A stretch of 64,000 nt of DNA from RPQJ01 sp046347155 (GTDB taxonomy: Bacteria; Pseudomonadota; Gammaproteobacteria; Steroidobacterales; Steroidobacteraceae). The stretch spans positions 310,001 to 374,000 of the forward strand of contig JAXMGT010000001.1 of NCBI GenBank assembly GCA_046347155.1, in the 5' to 3' direction. This document shows, in pieces, positions 24,351-32,788 of the stretch (the stretch's first letter is position 1; each line of letters begins with the position of its first letter). The notes under the pieces were generated by a model. The model was not told the origin of the DNA. It saw only the letters and a list, made by a program, of their open reading frames with translations, and did no database searches. The translations under genes and the position numbers were made by a program.

Positions 24351-25175
24351 ATGCACCGGACAGGCATGCACGCCCAGACCTGCCACGCCGATAGCCGCCC
24401 GCCCGCGCTGCGCCTTGCGATGGCGCGTGTTGCGATCGGCTGCCTGGCCTCCGGGGTGCTCGCGGGCTGCGTGAGCTACAAGGTCGACGAGACCCGCCAG
24501 GTCGTCGCGACGATCCAGCCGAACGAATCGATCGTGCTGCTCAAGAAGCCCCAGCTCGAGGGCGCCGGCACCGAGAGCGACTTCCTCTCCTGCGTGCAGG
24601 AGAATCTGGGCGGCGAACTCGTACATCCGCACGACGGTCAGTCGGCCAAGCCGTCGAAGGCGGCCTCGGTGCCGTTCAAGATCTACGGCGAGCAGCAGTT
24701 CCAGGACGCGCTCTACCCGTGGTTCGAGCCGAGCACCGCCCCCGCGAACGCGAGCGGGCTCAAGGTGCTGCTCCAGCGGCCGGGCATCACGGAACGACTG
24801 CAGCAGATCGGCGTCCGCTACGTCGTCTGGCTCGACGGCAACACCGTGCGCAAGGACGGCGGCGGCAGCGTCACCTGCGCGATCGGACCGGGCGTGCCGG
24901 CCTGCCTCGGGCTCGGGTGGTGGGACAAGGAAGCCGACTACGTCGCGACTGTCTGGGACCTGCAGACGGCCACCGAGATCGGCGAGGTGAACACCGACGT
25001 CACCGGTACCTCGGTGTTCATCGGTGCGGTTGCGCCGATTCCGATCATCGTGCCGGTGCAGGGCAAGGCCTGCGACCGGATGTCCGAACAGCTGCGCTCG
25101 TTCCTGACGGGCGGCGACCTGCAGGTGCCCGTGTCCGGGGCCCCATCGTCGTCCGGATCGGGCGGCGGAAATTGA
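24351..25175 (+). CDS. Hypothetical lipoprotein (first gene of the 24-38 kb cluster)
   Basis: A 274-residue predicted lipoprotein. The stretch MARVAIGCLASGVLAGC is a signal peptide with an LAGC lipobox; the true start may therefore be the ATG at 24420 rather than 24351. The mature part has a beta-rich domain (SIVLLKKPQLEG, then VRYVVWLDGNTVRK). A Gly/Trp-rich segment with two Cys (TCAIGPGVPACLGLGWWDKEADY) follows. A hydrophobic strand (GAVAPIPIIVPVQG) precedes a Ser/Gly tail. I do not recognise the family. It is separated by 85 nt from the Gly/Ser-rich lipoprotein gene and is probably the leading member of the same transcriptional block. Confidence 0.7.
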   Translation: MHRTGMHAQTCHADSRPPALRLAMARVAIGCLASGVLAGCVSYKVDETRQVVATIQPNESIVLLKKPQLEGAGTESDFLSCVQENLGGELVHPHDGQSAKPSKAASVPFKIYGEQQFQDALYPWFEPSTAPANASGLKVLLQRPGITERLQQIGVRYVVWLDGNTVRKDGGGSVTCAIGPGVPACLGLGWWDKEADYVATVWDLQTATEIGEVNTDVTGTSVFIGAVAPIPIIVPVQGKACDRMSEQLRSFLTGGDLQVPVSGAPSSSGSGGGN

Positions 25176-25260
25176 ACCTGCACCCGGCTGGGGTGCTCAA
25201 ACCGGTAACAAGGTCATCGGCCGGGCCCGACGGAGGCCCGGCGGCGGGAGGATCGGAACC

Positions 25261-26526
25261 ATGATGCGGACGCGACGGACGAGTCTGGCCTGGCTGTCGC
25301 CCTTCGTGCTGGTGCTGGGCGGCTGCCTGGGCCTGCCGACGACGGTCACGATCCCGACCAACCCGGGCAGCTCGTCGCCGTCCTCGCCCTCGTCATCGCC
25401 GTCCTCGCCCTCGCCGTCTCAGCCCTCGTCGGGCGGCAGCTCGGGGTCGAGTGGAAGCCCGGGCTCGACCGGCGGCGGGTCCGGGGGTGGCGGCATGCCA
25501 TCCTCGGGCGGGTCGCCGTCGTCGGGTGGTACCGGCGGCGGACCCGAGGCCGAGGTGAAGACCACGCGCACGCAGGGACAGGACGGTTCCATCCTGCCGT
25601 CCAGCGAAGGCGGAACGGGCACCCAGGTGATGGTGCCGACCGACCGGCGCTCGTCCGGGACCGGTGGCCAGGCTGGCACCCCCGGGCAGACGGGTAACGC
25701 CGGGCAGACCGGCAGCCAGGGCCAGTCGAGCGGCGCTGCGGGCCAGGGACCGGGCACCAACGGCACGACCGGCGGCCCGGCCGGAAGCCAGGCCGGAACC
25801 CGAGCCGGGTCCACGGGCGGTGGGCAGGCAGGGGGCGCGACCGGCTCCCCGGGCGGTGGCCAGGGCGGCGCATCCGGGTCCCCGGGTGGCGCGGCGGATG
25901 GCGGCGGCGCCGGCGGCGCGTCCGGAGGCTCCGGTGCATCAGGCGCAGGCGCCCGTCCGTCCGGTGGCGGTGGCGCCGGTGGCGCCGGCAGTGGTCCCCA
26001 GACCAGCGGTGATCGCAGTGCCGAGATCGACCGCCGCTTCGACGAGACCTTTGCGATCTTCGACCAGCGGATGCGCGACGAGCAGCAGACCGCGTCGACG
26101 GAACGCGCGTCGTCAGGCGGCGGCGCGGGGCCGGGCGGCAACGGCAACGGCGCTGGCGAGGGCACGCAGGACGCGGGCGGTGCGGGCGCCAAGGGCGACG
26201 GTAGCGCGGGCGATGGCGATGGCGCCGGCACGGGCGGCAGCGGCTCGGGCGGTCGCGCCGGCGGCACGGGCACTTCGGACAGCCAGGGCGAGGGCCCGGG
26301 CGCCAGCACGGGCGGCGCGCCCAATGCGCCGAACGGCGGTGGCGGCTACGGTGGCGGGGCCAAGGGCGGCTCCGGCCCGACCGGTACGCCACCCGACATC
26401 CCGGACGGCAGCGACGACGACATCGTCGCCCGGCAGCTCCGGGAGGCGGCAATGAAGGAGACCGATCCCGAGCTGCGCGAGAAGCTCTGGGACGAGTACC
26501 GCAAGTACAAGGCGAGCACTTCGTGA
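25261..26526 (+). CDS. Gly/Ser-rich low-complexity lipoprotein
   Basis: A 421-residue predicted lipoprotein. The signal peptide runs MMRTRRTSLAWLSPFVLVLGGC with lipobox LGGC. Residues 30-380 are nearly all Gly, Ser, Ala, Pro, Thr and Gln, with repeated GGxG, SPSS and GQxG elements. A short charged island occurs near residue 255 (IDRRFDETFAIFDQRMRDEQQ). The C-terminal 50 residues regain normal composition (ARQLREAAMKETDPELREKLWDEYRKY) and look helical. It is likely a flexible, envelope-anchored spacer reaching from the membrane to the wall or surface. The stop overlaps the GTG of the next gene by 4 nt. No family recognised. The antisense strand also stays open here because of composition. Confidence 0.7.
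   Translation: MMRTRRTSLAWLSPFVLVLGGCLGLPTTVTIPTNPGSSSPSSPSSSPSSPSPSQPSSGGSSGSSGSPGSTGGGSGGGGMPSSGGSPSSGGTGGGPEAEVKTTRTQGQDGSILPSSEGGTGTQVMVPTDRRSSGTGGQAGTPGQTGNAGQTGSQGQSSGAAGQGPGTNGTTGGPAGSQAGTRAGSTGGGQAGGATGSPGGGQGGASGSPGGAADGGGAGGASGGSGASGAGARPSGGGGAGGAGSGPQTSGDRSAEIDRRFDETFAIFDQRMRDEQQTASTERASSGGGAGPGGNGNGAGEGTQDAGGAGAKGDGSAGDGDGAGTGGSGSGGRAGGTGTSDSQGEGPGASTGGAPNAPNGGGGYGGGAKGGSGPTGTPPDIPDGSDDDIVARQLREAAMKETDPELREKLWDEYRKYKASTS
25380..26390. repeat. Low-complexity Gly/Ser-coding tract
   Basis: About 1 kb of imperfect GGC/GGT/TCG-type codon repeats inside the lipoprotein gene at 25261. It is not a clean tandem array; units vary in length (SPSS, GGSG, GQTG, GAGG), consistent with slippage-prone growth of a linker. 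Confidence 0.55.
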
Positions 26527-27752
26527 ACCCGATGAGGACCGCGACGGCCGGCGGCGCGCTGATCGTCGCCGCGGCATTGATGCTGTCGGGCTGCGTCGTC
26601 CAGGACGAGCGGCCCGTGCAGCGCATCGCGGCCCAGAAGGCGACGACGGAGATCCCGGAAAGCGAGCTGCTCGACGTCGCGGTGCGGCTGTTCGACCCGA
26701 ACGTGCCACCCGATCCCGCGAAGCAGGAAGAGGAAGGGATCTTCCCGGACGTGCGCAACGCCGAGTCCCGCTATATCCCGGTCCGGATCCGCGACACGCT
26801 CGAGGGCACCGGCCAGTGGGGCCAGGTGCGCGTGCTGCCGCGCGACGGCACCAACATGGACGTGTACGTCGACGGGAAGATCGTCAGCTCGGACGGCCGG
26901 GAACTCGAGCTCGACGTCACGGTGAGCGACTCGGCGGGGCGCACCTGGCTCAGCAAGACCTACACGGCGCCGGCCGACACGCGTGCCTACAAGGAAACGC
27001 CGTCGAGGCCGGGCGACCCGTTCGAGAACCTCTACAACACGCTCGCGAACGACATGCTCGCCGCGCGCGCGAAGCTCACGCCGGCCGAGCGCACGCAGCT
27101 GCACGAGATCACGGAACTCCGGTTCGACGCCGAACTCGCGCCCTATGCGTTCGCCCCGTACCTCGCGAAGGACCGCAAGGGCCAGTACACGATCCTGCGG
27201 CTGCCGGCGCCGGACGACCCGGTCCTCGTGCGCCTCGACCGGGTGCGCGAGCGCGACTATTCGCTCGTCGACACGCTGAACGAGTACTACACGAACTTCG
27301 CGGTCTCGATGCAGCTGCCCTACACGAGCTGGCGCAAGTACAGCTACGAGGAGATCGAGGCGCGCGAGAAGGTCGAGCGCGAAGCCACGGCGAAGCAGCT
27401 GCTCGGCGCCGCGGCCGTGATCGGCGGCATCATCGCCGGATCGAACAGCAACAGCAGTGCCGCGGCGGCCGCATCGACCGCCGCCGTGATCGGCGGCATC
27501 TACGCATTCAAGGCGGGCATCGACCAGCGCTCCGAGATCAAGACCCACACGGAGTCGCTGAAGCAGCTCGGCGAGTCATTCCAGTCCGAGGTGCAGCCGA
27601 TGGTCGTCGACGTCGAGGGTCGTACGCTGCAGCTCCAGGGCTCGGCCGAGCAGCAGTACGAGGAATGGCGGCAGCTGCTGCGCGAGCTCTACGAGAGCGA
27701 GACGGGGCTGCCGGCGACCGTGCCGGCGCCCGCGTCCACCGGTCAGCGCTGA
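26523..27752 (+). CDS. Hypothetical lipoprotein with an Ala/Gly-rich hydrophobic segment
   Basis: A 409-residue predicted lipoprotein. The GTG start overlaps the previous stop (GTGA). The signal is ALIVAAALMLSGC with lipobox LSGC. The mature protein has a mixed beta domain (YIPVRIRDTLEGTGQWGQVRVLP, then DVYVDGKIVSSDGRELELDVTV) reminiscent of surface-exposed or assembly lipoproteins. It then has a helical region. An unusual Gly/Ala/Ser stretch (AAAVIGGIIAG, SAAAAASTAAVIGGIY) near residues 300-325 could insert in a membrane or form a glycine-zipper. A coiled-coil-like tail follows. Family not recognised. The kinase-like gene follows after 4 nt, so the two are very probably cotranscribed. Confidence 0.7.
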   Translation: MNPMRTATAGGALIVAAALMLSGCVVQDERPVQRIAAQKATTEIPESELLDVAVRLFDPNVPPDPAKQEEEGIFPDVRNAESRYIPVRIRDTLEGTGQWGQVRVLPRDGTNMDVYVDGKIVSSDGRELELDVTVSDSAGRTWLSKTYTAPADTRAYKETPSRPGDPFENLYNTLANDMLAARAKLTPAERTQLHEITELRFDAELAPYAFAPYLAKDRKGQYTILRLPAPDDPVLVRLDRVRERDYSLVDTLNEYYTNFAVSMQLPYTSWRKYSYEEIEAREKVEREATAKQLLGAAAVIGGIIAGSNSNSSAAAAASTAAVIGGIYAFKAGIDQRSEIKTHTESLKQLGESFQSEVQPMVVDVEGRTLQLQGSAEQQYEEWRQLLRELYESETGLPATVPAPASTGQR

Positions 27753-27756
27753 CCGC

Positions 27757-30036
27757 ATGGCCACGACCGCCGGCCCCGGGAGCGTCGTCGCCGGGAGATA
27801 CAGACTCGCACGGCCGCTGGCCGCCGACCGCGTCTGGCTCGCGACCGACCTGTCGAGCGCCGACGAACGGGTGCTGAAGCGGCTCGAGCCCGACGTCGCG
27901 TCGCGCGTCGGCGCCGCGATCGGGCGCGGGCTCGCGCCACTCGCGAACGTCGAGGTCGTCGGCGATCCGGGCGATCCCTGGCTCGCGATGCCCTACCTGC
28001 CGGGCGGGGAGATCGGACGCCTGCGCGGCCGGCCGTGGCGCGAGTGCGTCGCGGCCACGCTGCCGGTCGTCGATGCGCTCGACGCACTGCACACGGCCGG
28101 CTGGGTGCACGGCGACCTGAAGGCCGGCAACGTCGTGCTCGACGGATCCGGCGTTCCTCGGCTGGTGGATTTCGGCTGCCTCCGGCCGGTCGGTTCGGAC
28201 GCGCCGGTCGGTCGCTCGACCTGGACTTCGAGCCCGTCGCAGCGTGCGGGCGAGCGGGCCTCGCCCGCGGACGACGTCTATTCCGTCGGTGCGCTGCTGC
28301 ACGAACTCGTGACCGGGCACCCGCCCGGTTACCTGCAGGGCGACAGCGGTGCGGCGAACGTGGCGTCGTCGATGCGCGCCATCGAGGGCGTACCGTCGCA
28401 ACTGGCCGCGCTGGTGGAGCGCTGCCTGCAGGCATCGGCCGGCGGGCGGCCCACCGCAGGCGGGGTGCGTGCCGAACTCGAGGCCTGCCTGGCCGGAGCG
28501 CCCGCGCGGCCGCGCACGCCGCCGCCCGAGGTCAGGCCGCCGCCAGGGCCGGTGACGATCCGTCCGGTGCCGCGCGCCGCGGCGACGGCGGGCCCGACCG
28601 TCGGTGCCCTGCGACGCGAGGGTTTCCGCCGCGGCGTGCTCGTGAGCGCGTTCGCGGTCGCGCTGCTCGCGGCGCTGTTCGTCTTCTTCGTGCTGCCGGG
28701 ACTCGTCGAACGCCGCGCCCCGCCATCGGCCGCCCCGGCCGTCCGCGCGGCCGCCGCAGCGGCGCCCGCGGAGCAGGCGCTGCCGTCGCCAGAGGACCTC
28801 GAGCGGCTGGCACAGCTCAAGACGGAGTTCGAACGCCTGCGCCCGGGCCTCGACCCGCGCGTCGCGGCGCTGCGTGCGCACGATGCGGCGACCTGGGGTC
28901 GACCCGGGCTCGACGCGCTCGTCAACCGCATCGCCGAGGCGGACGCGAGGGCCGCCGTGCGCGATTACGAGGCGGCCGTCGGTGCGGTGCGCCGGGCGAT
29001 CGACGAGGCCGGCGCGCTCGAGCGCGCGCAGGCCGCGGCACTCGCGGCCGCGCTGCAGGCGGGCGCCGCGGCGATCGACTCCGGGCGATCCGAGGACGCG
29101 CGCACCGCCTACGCGGCCGCGTTGCGCATCGATCCAGGCAATGCCGCGGCCCGTCGCGGCTCGGCGCGTGCCGCGCGACTCGACGAGGCGCTCGAGGCGG
29201 CGTCCGCCGGCGCCGTGAGCGAGCAGGACGGCAACTGCACCGGGGCCATCGCGGCCTACCGGCGCGCACTGGCCATCGACCCGGAAACGCGCGTGGCCCG
29301 CGATGGCGTGGCGCGCTGCGAATCCCGCATCGCGGGCGACGCGTACTCGACCGCCGTCGCGCGCGGCCTGTCAGCGCTGTCCCGCCGCGACTACGTCTCC
29401 GCCCGCGCGGCGTTCGAGCAGGCGGGGCGCCTGCGGCCCGGTGCGCCGGAGGTCGCCGACGGGCTCAGGCAGGTGCAGCTCGCGCAGCAGACGAGCGGCC
29501 TCGCCGAAACGCTTGCGCGGGCCGCCCGCGCCGAGGCCGACGAGCGGTGGGCCGACGCGCTCGCGGCCTATCGCGAGGCGCTCTCGGTGGACCCGACGCT
29601 GGCCGCGGCACAGGCAGGCATTGCGCGCAGCGAACCACGCGCGATGCTCGACGCCGGGCTGCAGTCCTACATCGACCGGCCGATGACCCTCTTCTCGACC
29701 GAGGGCCGGGGCGCGGCGCAATTGCTCGTCGATCGCGCCCGCGCGCAGCCCGGGCCCGCGCCGCGGCTCGCCGGCCAGGTCGCGCAGGTCCAGACGCTGC
29801 TGCGCCAGGCCGAGACGCCGGTGCCGGTGCAGCTCGCCTCGGACAACCTGACCGACGTGCAGATCTACCGGGTCGGGCGGCTCGGTTCGTTCGAGAGCCG
29901 GCAGATCGAGCTGCTGCCCGGCAAGTACACCGCCGTCGGCACCCGAGCCGGTTACCGGGACGTGCGCCGCGAATTCACTATCATTCCGGGCGTGCAACCC
30001 CCGTCGCTCGTGATTCGCTGCGAGGAACCGATTTGA
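27757..30036 (+). CDS. Ser/Thr protein kinase-like membrane protein with periplasmic TPR region
   Basis: A 759-residue protein. Residues 13-250 are a Hanks-type kinase fold: Lys41 in VLKRLE, the catalytic loop HGDLKAGN (118-125) with Asp120, Lys122 and Asn125, and DFG at 138-140. The glycine-rich loop is lost (YRLARPLAADRVWLA), so ATP binding may be atypical. A Pro-rich linker leads to one transmembrane helix (about 293-315, VSAFAVALLAALFVFFVLPGL). A large extracytoplasmic part follows with TPR-like repeats (ALRIDPGNAAARRG, ALAIDPETRVARDG, ALSVDPTLAAAQAG). It ends with a PEGA-like beta domain (IELLPGKYTAVGTRAGY). It is cotranscribed with the FHA/PEGA/FGE gene by a 4-nt overlap. Likely phosphorylates FHA partners encoded nearby; inference. 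Confidence 0.8.
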   Translation: MATTAGPGSVVAGRYRLARPLAADRVWLATDLSSADERVLKRLEPDVASRVGAAIGRGLAPLANVEVVGDPGDPWLAMPYLPGGEIGRLRGRPWRECVAATLPVVDALDALHTAGWVHGDLKAGNVVLDGSGVPRLVDFGCLRPVGSDAPVGRSTWTSSPSQRAGERASPADDVYSVGALLHELVTGHPPGYLQGDSGAANVASSMRAIEGVPSQLAALVERCLQASAGGRPTAGGVRAELEACLAGAPARPRTPPPEVRPPPGPVTIRPVPRAAATAGPTVGALRREGFRRGVLVSAFAVALLAALFVFFVLPGLVERRAPPSAAPAVRAAAAAAPAEQALPSPEDLERLAQLKTEFERLRPGLDPRVAALRAHDAATWGRPGLDALVNRIAEADARAAVRDYEAAVGAVRRAIDEAGALERAQAAALAAALQAGAAAIDSGRSEDARTAYAAALRIDPGNAAARRGSARAARLDEALEAASAGAVSEQDGNCTGAIAAYRRALAIDPETRVARDGVARCESRIAGDAYSTAVARGLSALSRRDYVSARAAFEQAGRLRPGAPEVADGLRQVQLAQQTSGLAETLARAARAEADERWADALAAYREALSVDPTLAAAQAGIARSEPRAMLDAGLQSYIDRPMTLFSTEGRGAAQLLVDRARAQPGPAPRLAGQVAQVQTLLRQAETPVPVQLASDNLTDVQIYRVGRLGSFESRQIELLPGKYTAVGTRAGYRDVRREFTIIPGVQPPSLVIRCEEPI

Positions 30037-32501
30037 ACGTCGAGCTGCGCGTCCGCGATGCGCTCGGCGAGCGCGACTTCGCCGCCGGCGATTTTCCCGT
30101 CTCGCTCGGCGGGGAGGGCAGTTCGGTGCCGCTCCCGGGCCTGCCGCCGGGTGCCGCGGCCTGGCTCGCGCTCCACGACGGGCAGCTGTTCGTGCAGCCG
30201 GAGCCCGGTGCCACGCCGCTGGCCCTGAACGGCGTGACGCTGTCCGGTTCGCGCTGGCTGCGCGACGGCGACGTCGTCGAGGCCGGTGCGTCGCGGCTGC
30301 GCGTCGCGTACGACGCGGATGCACGCACGCTGCACGTGGACGACGGCCGACCGGGCAACCTGACGTTGCCGCCGTCGAGGGCGGGCGGCGATCCGCTGGT
30401 CGGCGGCGGGGACCCGGACGAGGAACGCATCGACGTCGTCGCCTATGGGCGCGCGGCGGCCGCGCAGGCGGCGCCGCGCACGCGACAGCGGCGACCGCTC
30501 GTGGTCGCGGCGTTCGCGGCACTCGCGCTCGTCGCGTGGTACTTCTGGGCCGGCCATTCCGTCGCGGTGCACGTCGAGCCCGCCGCAGAGGTCGCGCTGC
30601 GCGGCGGCTGGCCCGCGCTGCGGCACGGCGACGATTTCTTCCTGCTCCCGGGCAGGTACACCGTCGAGGCCTCGAGGCCGGGGTACGCGAAGCTCGCCTC
30701 GCCGATCGTCGTCGAGGCCAAGGCGGGACAACGCTACCGGTTCGTACTCGAGAAGCTGCCCGGGCGGCTGCAGGTCCGTTCGCCGGTCCCGGCTCGCGTC
30801 GCGATCGACGGACGCGATGCCGGTCGGGCGCCCGGCGAGTTCCGTCTCGCACCCGGCGAACATCGGGTCGTCGTGAGTGCCGATCGGTACCGGCCCTTCG
30901 AGGCTCGCGTCCGGATACGGGGCGAGAACCGGCTGCAGGCGCTCGATGCGCGCCTCGAACCCACGTGGGCCAGGGTCACGGTGCTCAGCGAGCCCGCTGG
31001 GGCCCGCGTGAGCATTGCGGGCCGCGAGAGTGGCATGACGCCACTCGAGGTGCCCGTGGATGCGGGCAGCCAGCGCGTGGTGCTGCGCCACGACGGCTAC
31101 AAGGACTGGAGCGCCGACATCGTCGTCGTGGCGGGCAAGCCGCTCACCGTCGGGCCCGTGAAGCTCGGGCTGCCGGATGCGCGACTGGCCGTGCGCAGCA
31201 CGCCGGCCGGCGCGTCCGTGAGCGTCGGCGGCGCGTTCCGCGGACGCACGCCCGTCGAGGTCGAGGTCCGGCCCGACCTGCCGCTCGAGGTGCTCGTCGC
31301 GCGCGACGGTTACGAACCCGGCACGCAGTCGCTCACGCTGCGGCCCGGCGAACGCCGGGAGCTCGCGCTGGCGCTGAAGCCGATCTACGGCGAGGTCACC
31401 GTCAAGGCGACGCCGGCGGACGCGGAGGTCGTCGTCGACGGCAAGGTGCTCGGACGCGTGGGCCAGGCCTACCGGCTGCCCGCGGCGCCGACCACGCTCG
31501 AGGTGCGTGCGAACGGTTATCGCACCTACCGGACCGGCGTCACGCCGCGCCCCGGGCTGCCGCAGGTCGTCGAGGTCGCGCTGTTCCCGGGCCACAACCC
31601 GCCGGCGGCGGCCGGCGCGACGACGGCACCGGCGGGCGATGCCGCCGCGGTCGCCGGCAGCAGCGGCGGTCCGCCACCGTCCGCGATCCGGACGAAGTCG
31701 GGGCAGGAACTCAGGCTCGTGCCCACCGGCAGTTACACGATGGGTGGCGCTCGCCGCGAGCCGGGCCGGCGTGCGAACGAGGCCGAGCGGCCGGTGAATC
31801 TCGAGCGACCGTTCTACGTCGGGACGCGCGAAGTGACGAATGCGGAGTTCCGGCAGTTCCGCGCATCGCATCGCTCCGGGTTCGTCGGCCAGCAGACGCT
31901 CGACACGGATCGCCAGCCCGTCGTCGCGGTGAGCTGGGACGAGGCCGTGGCCTACTGCAACTGGCTCAGCGCCCAGGAGGGATTGCCGGCCGCGTACCAG
32001 GCGAAGGGCAGCAGCTACGTGGCCGTCGTCCCGGCGACCACCGGCTACCGGCTGCCGACCGAGGCCGAGTGGGAGTGGGTCGCGCGAGGCGCCGGCAGCG
32101 GTGCGCTGCGACGGTACCCGTGGGGCGACGCACTGCCGGTGCCGGCCGGTTCCGGCAACCTGGCCGATCGCAGCGCGCAGGCGCTGCTGCCGCAGGTCCT
32201 CGACTACTACGACGACGGGCACCCGGTGACCGCGCCGGTGGGCGGCTACTCGCCGACGGCGCTGGGCTTCTACGACGTGGCCGGCAATGTCGCCGAGTGG
32301 ACCAGCGACCTCTACACTGTCCAGCCCGGGAGCAGCGCGCCGACGACGGACCCCTGGGCCGGCGGAGAGGGCAGGCTGCACGTCATCCGGGGTTCGAGCT
32401 GGCGCAGCGTGACCGTGTCGGAGTTGCGCGCCGCGTCCCGCGCGTTCGGCGACGCCGGGCGCGACGACGTCGGATTCCGGATTGCCCGCTATGCGGAGTG
32501 A
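30033..32501 (+). CDS. Membrane protein with FHA-like, PEGA-repeat and FGE-fold (SUMF1-like) domains
   Basis: An 822-residue protein, TTG start overlapping the kinase stop (TTGA). Residues 1-100 resemble a divergent FHA fold without the SxxH signature. A transmembrane helix lies at about 153-170 (LVVAAFAALALVAWYFWAG). Next are about four to five PEGA-type beta repeats (SEPAGARVSIAGRESGMTP, STPAGASVSVGG, ATPADAEVVVDGK). The C-terminal 270 residues are an FGE/SUMF1 fold (RLVPTGSYTMGG, TREVTNAEFRQF, YRLPTEAEWEWVARG, VAGNVAEW, VIRGSSW). The terminal region ends DDVGFRIARYAE and has none of the paired cysteines of true formylglycine-generating enzymes, so it is a non-catalytic, probably binding, module as in TagR/PpkA-type regulators. 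The frame remains open upstream of 30033 but only as a shadow of the kinase gene. Confidence 0.82.
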   Translation: MNVELRVRDALGERDFAAGDFPVSLGGEGSSVPLPGLPPGAAAWLALHDGQLFVQPEPGATPLALNGVTLSGSRWLRDGDVVEAGASRLRVAYDADARTLHVDDGRPGNLTLPPSRAGGDPLVGGGDPDEERIDVVAYGRAAAAQAAPRTRQRRPLVVAAFAALALVAWYFWAGHSVAVHVEPAAEVALRGGWPALRHGDDFFLLPGRYTVEASRPGYAKLASPIVVEAKAGQRYRFVLEKLPGRLQVRSPVPARVAIDGRDAGRAPGEFRLAPGEHRVVVSADRYRPFEARVRIRGENRLQALDARLEPTWARVTVLSEPAGARVSIAGRESGMTPLEVPVDAGSQRVVLRHDGYKDWSADIVVVAGKPLTVGPVKLGLPDARLAVRSTPAGASVSVGGAFRGRTPVEVEVRPDLPLEVLVARDGYEPGTQSLTLRPGERRELALALKPIYGEVTVKATPADAEVVVDGKVLGRVGQAYRLPAAPTTLEVRANGYRTYRTGVTPRPGLPQVVEVALFPGHNPPAAAGATTAPAGDAAAVAGSSGGPPPSAIRTKSGQELRLVPTGSYTMGGARREPGRRANEAERPVNLERPFYVGTREVTNAEFRQFRASHRSGFVGQQTLDTDRQPVVAVSWDEAVAYCNWLSAQEGLPAAYQAKGSSYVAVVPATTGYRLPTEAEWEWVARGAGSGALRRYPWGDALPVPAGSGNLADRSAQALLPQVLDYYDDGHPVTAPVGGYSPTALGFYDVAGNVAEWTSDLYTVQPGSSAPTTDPWAGGEGRLHVIRGSSWRSVTVSELRAASRAFGDAGRDDVGFRIARYAE

Positions 32502-32505
32502 GCCG

Positions 32506-32781
32506 ATGCAACGCAGGACCCCGTGGCTCGTGACGGTCGCGATCGTGATCGCGATGCCCGTGGCTGTGCTTGCGGCCGACCCACCGCCCTCGGCGTCCGC
32601 GCCCCCGGCCGCGACGCCGCCCGGCGGCGCCACGCCCGCGCCGGCATCCCCGCAGGCACCGGCCACCGAACCCGGCACGCCGCCCGCGCCGGCCGCGAAC
32701 GCGAAGCCCTCGTCGGGCCGCTTCGAGCCGACCGAGAAGATCCGTGCCGACTTCGACGTTTCCTTCCCAGTGGACATCTGA
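32506..32781 (+). CDS. Small Pro/Ala-rich secreted protein
   Basis: A 91-residue exported protein. The signal peptide MQRRTPWLVTVAIVIAMPVAVLA is followed by a 45-residue Pro/Ala/Thr spacer. The short conserved-looking tail is FEPTEKIRADFDVSFPVDI. The start at 32506, 4 nt after the upstream stop, places the signal peptide at the N-terminus; upstream ATGs would add a hydrophilic extension. The spacer plus terminal motif suggests a tethered periplasmic linker ending in a docking peptide, but the family is not known to me. Next gene (channel) starts after 7 nt. Confidence 0.65.
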   Translation: MQRRTPWLVTVAIVIAMPVAVLAADPPPSASAPPAATPPGGATPAPASPQAPATEPGTPPAPAANAKPSSGRFEPTEKIRADFDVSFPVDI

Positions 32782-32788
32782 GCCCCGC

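Noticed and set aside
25419..26324. 301-codon Pro-rich frame antisense to the Gly/Ser-rich lipoprotein
   Set aside because: Mirror of Gly codons (GGN to NCC); sense frame has signal peptide, lipobox and operon overlap.
28035..30032. Upstream extension of the FHA/PEGA/FGE reading frame to 28035 (1488 codons)
   Set aside because: The extension is the out-of-frame shadow of the kinase gene; TTG at 30033 with a 4-nt overlap fits the operon.
31700..32501. Functional formylglycine-generating enzyme/sulfatase maturation
   Set aside because: No catalytic cysteines in the C-terminal core and no sulfatase gene in the window.
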